Source of the DNA: Bacteroidota bacterium
GTDB taxonomy: Bacteria > Bacteroidota > Bacteroidia > Sphingobacteriales > Sphingobacteriaceae
Length of the DNA stretch: 64,000 nucleotides
Direction of reading: 5' to 3'
Assembly (NCBI GenBank): GCA_013288685.1
Contig: JABDBM010000013.1
Location: 1-64,000 of the forward strand
Shown here: one piece after another, positions 60,392-64,000 of the stretch
Position numbering within the stretch: position 1 is the first letter of the stretch
Layout: the number at the start of each line of letters is the position of its first letter
Notes under the pieces: model-generated
What the model was told of the DNA's origin: nothing
What the model saw: the letters and a program-made list of their open reading frames with translations, nothing else
The model's database searches: none
Position numbers and translations under genes: made by a program

Positions 60392-60688
60392 ATGAATCGT
60401 TTAATTAGCCTTTTCAGAAATAAATACTTTTTGGTATCGCTTATCTTTTTGGTATGGATGTTGTTTTTTGATAAAAACGACCTGATTTCGCAATACCAGT
60501 ATCACCGCCAGGTAAACAAATTAAAACAGGAACAGGAATTTTACGAAAAAGAAACCGCAAAAGTATACAAGGAACTGGACGAGCTAAACTCGAACCCTCA
60601 AAAGCTGGAAAAATTTGCCAGGGAAAAATACCTGATGAAAAAAGACAATGAGGACGTTTTTGTGATAGTGCCGGAGAAAAAGAAGTGA
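60392..60688 (+). CDS. divIC: Septum formation initiator, DivIC/FtsB-like
   Basis: A 98-residue bitopic protein: short basic N-terminus, one membrane helix (YFLVSLIFLVWMLFF), a coiled coil (about 35-72, YQYHRQVNKLKQEQEFYEKETAKVYKELDEL), then the conserved FAREKYLMKKDNEDVFVIV. It belongs to the FtsB/DivIC family, which bridges FtsL and FtsQ in the divisome. In Bacteroidota this gene often lies near eno, which fits here. Stated symbol follows that usage. Confidence 0.88.
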   Translation: MNRLISLFRNKYFLVSLIFLVWMLFFDKNDLISQYQYHRQVNKLKQEQEFYEKETAKVYKELDELNSNPQKLEKFAREKYLMKKDNEDVFVIVPEKKK

Positions 60689-60917
60689 TTGGAGTGAAAA
60701 ATAACGCCTGATATTTCCGAAAAACGCTAAATAAAAATAAACAGGCGTAAGTTAATATAGAAGAGACGGAGCTTGGTCCGCCCGCCGCAACCGATTGCAC
60801 AAATTACAAGTTCTTGAAACCTGAAATTCCCGGAATCGTGTAAATTATCCCCACCTGGCGGGTAATTATTTCCCCAATAAAATACCTTATAAAAAATAAA
60901 CTGTTATTTTATCATAA
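60689..60917. other. Gene-free stretch after divIC
   Basis: It contains ACGCCTGATATTTCCG with a partner AACAGGCGTAAG (a possible weak hairpin, 60703-60751) and a GC-rich segment GGTCCGCCCGCCGCAACC. I see no open frame with coding character and no tRNA-like fold. Confidence 0.4.
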
Positions 60918-61035
60918 TAGGCGTGGTGGCAATCGATGGCATCTATTTTGTCTACGGTTGTACGCCCTCTCAAAGGGTTGTTTTTCATAGGTAGATGTAG
61001 GGTCGAAATACTGCGAGAGTCTTTCGACCTTTTTT
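60918..61035 (+). ncRNA. Candidate structured RNA ending in a rho-independent terminator
   Basis: No reading frame with coding character crosses this stretch, yet it ends in a clean terminator (GGTCGAAA 61001-61008, TTTCGACC 61022-61029, T run to 61035). Upstream, CATCTA (60940-60945) pairs with TAGATG (60992-60997), CCCT/AGGG forms a small hairpin (60965-60977), and GGCGT (60920-60924) could pair with ACGCC (60962-60966). The divIC stop is over 300 bases upstream, so the terminator seems to serve something else. No known RNA family is recognised. Confidence 0.35.
61001..61035 (+). terminator. Rho-independent terminator
   Basis: An 8-bp stem GGTCGAAA/TTTCGACC with a 13-base loop, followed by six T. 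It lies over 300 bases after divIC and 200 bases before the next gene. Confidence 0.8.
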
Positions 61036-61084
61036 ATTAGGTCATTCGCTACACTGTCATTTGCATCGCGTCATTGGGTCATTG
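61036..61084. repeat. TCATTCGCTACACTGTCATT repeat
   Basis: GGTCATTCGCTACACTGTCATTTGCATCGCGTCATTGGGTCATTGG is a relative of the tandem copies at 18132-18201. No gene is seen between here and the start at 61240. Confidence 0.65.
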
Positions 61085-61239
61085 GCATATCTTCTATCTT
61101 TTTCAGTCACGTTAGTCTCATCAAACCTAAAACTGCCAACAGCTCACTGTAAACTGCAAACTCTCCCTCCCTTGCTCAATAAATTTTGCTATTATTGTTA
61201 ACGCAAAACCGGGTGTATAAAAAACAGATATTATACCGT

Positions 61240-61926
61240 ATGAAAATAAAAAACCAAATAACTGCTAACGGAGCGAATTTACCGAGGCGGTTGTTTTTAC
61301 GCTATGCCGGCGCCGGAGCCGCTTCGGTAGGTTTATTGGCTGTAGATGCTTGCCATAAAGATCATAAGGTAGTGCCATTTACAGGTATCGACGTAGGCCA
61401 GGGCGATAGCGGGCTGTTTAATTTTACTTATGCTATTAAGCAAGTAGAAGCGGCATTTTACAGTCAGGTTATTTTAACTCCGTATACCGGTATGACCGGC
61501 GATGAATTAACGTTGCTTACCGCTATTCGCGATCAGGAAATATTACACTGTTCGTTTTTAAAAGCCACACTTGGTAGCAAGGCGATTATTGCCTTGACAC
61601 CCGATTTTAGTTCCATTGACTTCACCAACCGGTTAACCGTGCTTTTTGCGGCAAAAAATTTGGAAGATACCGGCGTAAGCGCCCACTGCGGATCGGGATA
61701 TCTGATTAAGAATCCTGTTTATTTGACCCTTGCGGCAAAAATATTATCAGTTGAAGGACGACATGCAGCTGTAATTGGCAATTTGCTTCAAAACGGTTTT
61801 TTTGCGAGCACTGTTGGGTCAAATGGCTTAAATACCAACCTGAGCGTGGCTGATACACTCATAGTTATCAATAAATACCTTAAAAACAAAGTTAGCGCAG
61901 TTAGCTTTAACTATGTACTCACATAA
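61240..61926 (+). CDS. Ferritin-like domain protein, exported (first of pair)
   Basis: About 228 residues from the ATG at 61240 (MKIKNQITANGANLPRRLFLRYAGAGAASVGLLAVDAC); the frame extends upstream without similarity. The N-terminus has a twin-Arg signal ending at a lipobox-like Cys. The ferritin-like helices follow: LFNFTYAIKQVEAAFYSQVI with Glu, TAIRDQEILHCSFLKATLG with Glu-x-x-His, LFAAKNLEDTGVSAHCG and AKILSVEGRHAAVIGNLL with Glu-x-x-His. This is the PF13668-type domain of desiccation-related and ferritin-like proteins. It is 11 bases before its paralogue. Substrate unknown. Confidence 0.85.
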   Translation: MKIKNQITANGANLPRRLFLRYAGAGAASVGLLAVDACHKDHKVVPFTGIDVGQGDSGLFNFTYAIKQVEAAFYSQVILTPYTGMTGDELTLLTAIRDQEILHCSFLKATLGSKAIIALTPDFSSIDFTNRLTVLFAAKNLEDTGVSAHCGSGYLIKNPVYLTLAAKILSVEGRHAAVIGNLLQNGFFASTVGSNGLNTNLSVADTLIVINKYLKNKVSAVSFNYVLT

Positions 61927-61937
61927 CCTGCATCGCC

Positions 61938-62762
61938 GTGAATTTATTCAACATCATAAAAGAAATAGAAACTGCCGACCCGGAGATACATGAGCGCATG
62001 AGTCCGCGGCGTGATGCTATTAAAAACATAACCAGTTTTGGCTCGAAAGTAGCCGTTGCTGCATTACCCTTTGCATTTGTCACCCTTTTTAAAAAGGCTT
62101 ACGGCGCCGTTCCCACCCCTGCAGTAAACGATGTGTTGAACTTTGCGTTAAAGTTAGAATATCTGGAGGCCTATTTTTATAAAACGGCCCTGTCCGTGCC
62201 CGGATTGATCATTGACACAGGGTATATCGAAACCATAGGAAATGACGAAAATGGGCATATTGGTGCGTTGCGGCAATTGTTAGGCGACGCTGCGGTTGCC
62301 TCACCCCAATTTGACCTTACTGCTAAGGGCGCTTTTCCCGACGTACTATCAAACTACGACACCTTCCTTACCGTTGCCAACATGCTGGAAGATACAGGCG
62401 TGCGCGCTTACATAGGCCAGGCAACAAATTTACTGGGTAACCAGTTGTTGTTAATTACTGCATTATCTATCCAGGTGGTTGAGAGCCGCCATGCCGCCGC
62501 TATCAGGCAACTGCGCAAATCGCGCGGAGCCGTTATTGAACCCTGGATAACGGGTAGCTCAAGCCTATCGAACGATACAGGTATACCATCATTTAATGCT
62601 AATTATGCCGGCGAAAATAATGTGATACAAAACGGTATCGACGTGACCACACTTTCTTCGGCATCCGGATCAACCACGCCCTACGCTGTTGCTACCCAAG
62701 CGTTTGACGAACCTTTAACTAAGGAAGCGGTATTAGCGCTTGTTGCACCATTCTTTGCTTAA
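61938..62762 (+). CDS. Ferritin-like domain protein, exported (second of pair)
   Basis: A 274-residue paralogue of the preceding gene, starting at GTG (MNLFNIIKEIETADPEI). The signal has SPRRDAIKNITSFGSKVAVAALPFAF, a Tat-type arrangement. The ferritin-like domain shows VLNFALKLEYLEAYFYKTAL, ETIGNDENGHIGALRQLLG, VANMLEDTGVRAYIGQA and ALSIQVVESRHAAAIRQLR with Glu and His ligands. Such tandem pairs are common in Bacteroidota; they probably act as one periplasmic complex. A bidirectional terminator follows. Confidence 0.85.
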   Translation: MNLFNIIKEIETADPEIHERMSPRRDAIKNITSFGSKVAVAALPFAFVTLFKKAYGAVPTPAVNDVLNFALKLEYLEAYFYKTALSVPGLIIDTGYIETIGNDENGHIGALRQLLGDAAVASPQFDLTAKGAFPDVLSNYDTFLTVANMLEDTGVRAYIGQATNLLGNQLLLITALSIQVVESRHAAAIRQLRKSRGAVIEPWITGSSSLSNDTGIPSFNANYAGENNVIQNGIDVTTLSSASGSTTPYAVATQAFDEPLTKEAVLALVAPFFA

Positions 62763-62791
62763 AAGACTCGTTAAAAAGGCAATCCTATCAT

Positions 62792-62831
62792 AAAAAAGCA
62801 GCTATTCTGAGGACAGAATAGCTGCTTTTTT
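62792..62831. terminator. Bidirectional terminator
   Basis: AAAAAAGCAGCTATTCTG and CAGAATAGCTGCTTTTTT pair perfectly around AGGA, giving A and T tracts on both sides. It lies between convergent genes and can serve both. Confidence 0.92.
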
Positions 62832-62857
62832 ATCTAAGATACTTTGCGTCCGGTTTA

Positions 62858-64000
62858 TCAACGCTGGTCTTTAGGCGCTGGCTTTTGTTTCTGCGGGCGC
62901 TTCTGCTGCTGCTGTTGTTGCGCTTGTTGTAACTGGCGCTGCTGTGCCTGCTGTTGGCGCTGTTGTGCTTGTTGCTGTTGGCGCTGTTGTGCCGCTTGTT
63001 GCTGCTGAGCCTGCTGCTGTTGGCGCTGTTGTGCTGCTTGCTGCTGCTGAGCCTGCTGTTGTTGGCGTTGTTGTGCTGCTTGTTGTTGTTGCTGTTGCTG
63101 CGCTTGTTGTTGCTGCCGCTGTTGTTGTTGCGCTTGTTGCAGTTGGGCCTGTTGCTGTTGGCGCTGTTGTTGTTGCGCTTGTTGCAGTTGGCGCTGTTGA
63201 GCCGCCTGTTGTTGTTGGGCCTTTTCCTGTTGGCGTTGTTGGTCCTGTTGTTGACGTTGTTGTATCTGCTGGGTTTGCTGAGCCTTTTGCTGTTGGCGTT
63301 GTTGGTCCTGCTGGGTTTGCTGAGCCTTTTGCTGTTGGCGTTGTTGATCTTGTTGCTGGCGTTGTTGTGCCTGCTGCTGTTGTTGTGCCTGCTGGGTTTG
63401 CTGAGCCTTTTGCTGTTGGCGTTGCTGTGCCTGCTGGGTTTGCTGGGCCTTTTGTTGTTGGCGTTGTTGGTCCTGTTGCTGGCGTTGTTGTGCCTGCTGG
63501 GTTTGCTGAGCCTTTTGCTGTTGGCGTTGTTGGTCTTGTTGCTGGCGTTGTTGTGCCTGCTGCTGTTGTTGAGTTTGCCGCTGGACAGGACTATTGCCGG
63601 GCCTGGCATTAACGTGTACCACTTTGTTGTCAGGAGCTGTAGCTCTTGCAACAACCGCCAGCCGCGATGCATTACTATGATTAAATGCCGGTGCGCCAGT
63701 GTTGCCGCGCCGGGCGATAGCCAAATTAGGATTTTGCCGTTTATAAGCCATCGCATCAACTGCTCGTGAAGGGTGAGCATTTGGAGCCGTATTAACCGCG
63801 GGGCGATAAATATTAACCCTATTATTATTTACGAGCGTAGCGCCAGGCCGGTTAACATTATTAATAGTATAAACCCTAACGTTTTGATGCGTTACCTGCC
63901 TTATTTCCTGCTGGCGGGGGCCAGCTATATAAGTTACATTATTGTTAACATAGGTATTATTAATAATGGTTGTATTATGTATGATAGTAACTGCGCGCGA
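62858..64000 (-). CDS. Gln-rich low-complexity protein (5' end outside window)
   Basis: The frame is open from the right edge, so the start lies outside; the ATG at 63751 is internal. The first visible 83 residues (RAVTIIHNTTIINNTYVNNN, then VTYIAGPRQQEIRQVTHQN and VRVYNINNVNRPGATLVNNN) form Asn/Val-rich strands seen in exported Bacteroidota proteins. After about 50 more residues comes a region of about 230 residues of mostly Gln with Arg, Ala, Lys and Asp (units like AQQRQQQDQQRQQQKAQQTQ), then a basic end (KRPQKQKPAPKDQR). Part of the repeat has a period near 63 bases. Other frames are also open, by repeat composition only. Function unknown. Confidence 0.75.
   Translation of the reverse strand, partial: SRAVTIIHNTTIINNTYVNNNVTYIAGPRQQEIRQVTHQNVRVYTINNVNRPGATLVNNNRVNIYRPAVNTAPNAHPSRAVDAMAYKRQNPNLAIARRGNTGAPAFNHSNASRLAVVARATAPDNKVVHVNARPGNSPVQRQTQQQQQAQQRQQQDQQRQQQKAQQTQQAQQRQQQDQQRQQQKAQQTQQAQQRQQQKAQQTQQAQQQQQAQQRQQQDQQRQQQKAQQTQQDQQRQQQKAQQTQQIQQRQQQDQQRQQEKAQQQQAAQQRQLQQAQQQQRQQQQAQLQQAQQQQRQQQQAQQQQQQQAAQQRQQQQAQQQQAAQQRQQQQAQQQQAAQQRQQQQAQQRQQQAQQRQLQQAQQQQQQKRPQKQKPAPKDQR

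Noticed and set aside
62944..63769. Two long plus-strand frames (Val/Ala-rich and Leu-rich) and a minus-strand Asn/Ser/Arg-rich frame (62830-63780)
   Set aside because: They arise from the CAG/CAA-type repeat read in other frames. Only the Gln-rich frame continues into non-repeat sequence with protein-like composition to the window edge.

Overview
The window looks like a chromosomal segment of a Bacteroidota bacterium, most probably a member of the Sphingobacteriaceae (Mucilaginibacter/Pedobacter type). The grounds are: Bacteroidota-type promoters (TTTG, about 20 bases, then TAnnTTTG) upstream of several genes; almost no Shine-Dalgarno sites; protein families typical of the group (DUF4142, DUF885, GH127, SusG-like GH13 lipoprotein, the mreBCD-mrdA-rodA block, the eno/divIC neighbourhood); and intergenic spaces filled with degenerate palindromes. 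The species call is inference. I saw no rRNA, tRNA, CRISPR array, transposase or phage gene.

Layout. 1-5 kb: a ROK protein cut by the window edge and small accessory enzymes (DUF1801, GNAT, HAD, DinB, Cdd1-like). 5-8 kb: a PAS histidine kinase and an Nramp-like transporter with altered metal-site motifs. 8.2-16.4 kb is the most interesting part. A minus-strand operon encodes a ferritin-like protein, a 195-residue Cys-rich protein with repeated C-x5-C motifs, a DUF692/MNIO enzyme and its DUF2063 partner: the layout of a bufferin-type modified-peptide pathway. It faces a divergent plus-strand operon encoding a small unknown protein, a tyrosinase, a HEAT-repeat protein and a HEAT/Sco-like/membrane fusion. 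Both arms point to copper: a probable thiol-rich copper peptide on one side, a copper enzyme with its own probable copper-delivery protein on the other. I infer that they form one copper-handling system.

16.4-19.5 kb: a gene interrupted by an in-frame stop, a PIN toxin-antitoxin pair whose toxin is frameshifted, thymidine kinase and an acidic Pro/Glu/Ala-rich protein. 19.6-30.8 kb: the cell-elongation operon (mreB, mreC, mreD, mrdA, rodA), purH and purN, with a glycosyltransferase and a polysaccharide flippase between the two purine genes. 31-36.8 kb: a ParE-type toxin-antitoxin pair, an exported Nif3-like protein, an amidase, an exported chorismate mutase and a DUF885 protein. 36.8-37.5 kb holds no gene but a cluster of palindromes. 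37.5-45 kb: GH127, a GH13 lipoprotein, a stand-alone response regulator, a second PIN pair (toxin again frameshifted), an Ldh-family reductase and a lipoprotein.

45-55 kb: two ABC-2 exporters, DUF4142, an RluA-family pseudouridine synthase, panB divergent from carA, and a second RelE/ParE pair. 55-64 kb: enolase, lspA, a DEAD-box helicase, divIC, a possible structured RNA, two ferritin-like exported proteins and a Gln-rich protein that runs off the right edge.

Nearly every intergenic space carries an imperfect palindrome built from a short degenerate word (for example CTTACGAAG, TTAATCAACT, GTCCATAG, CAAGAAG). Many lie between convergent genes or after a stop codon, so they may act as two-way terminators, but they fall into several unrelated word families.
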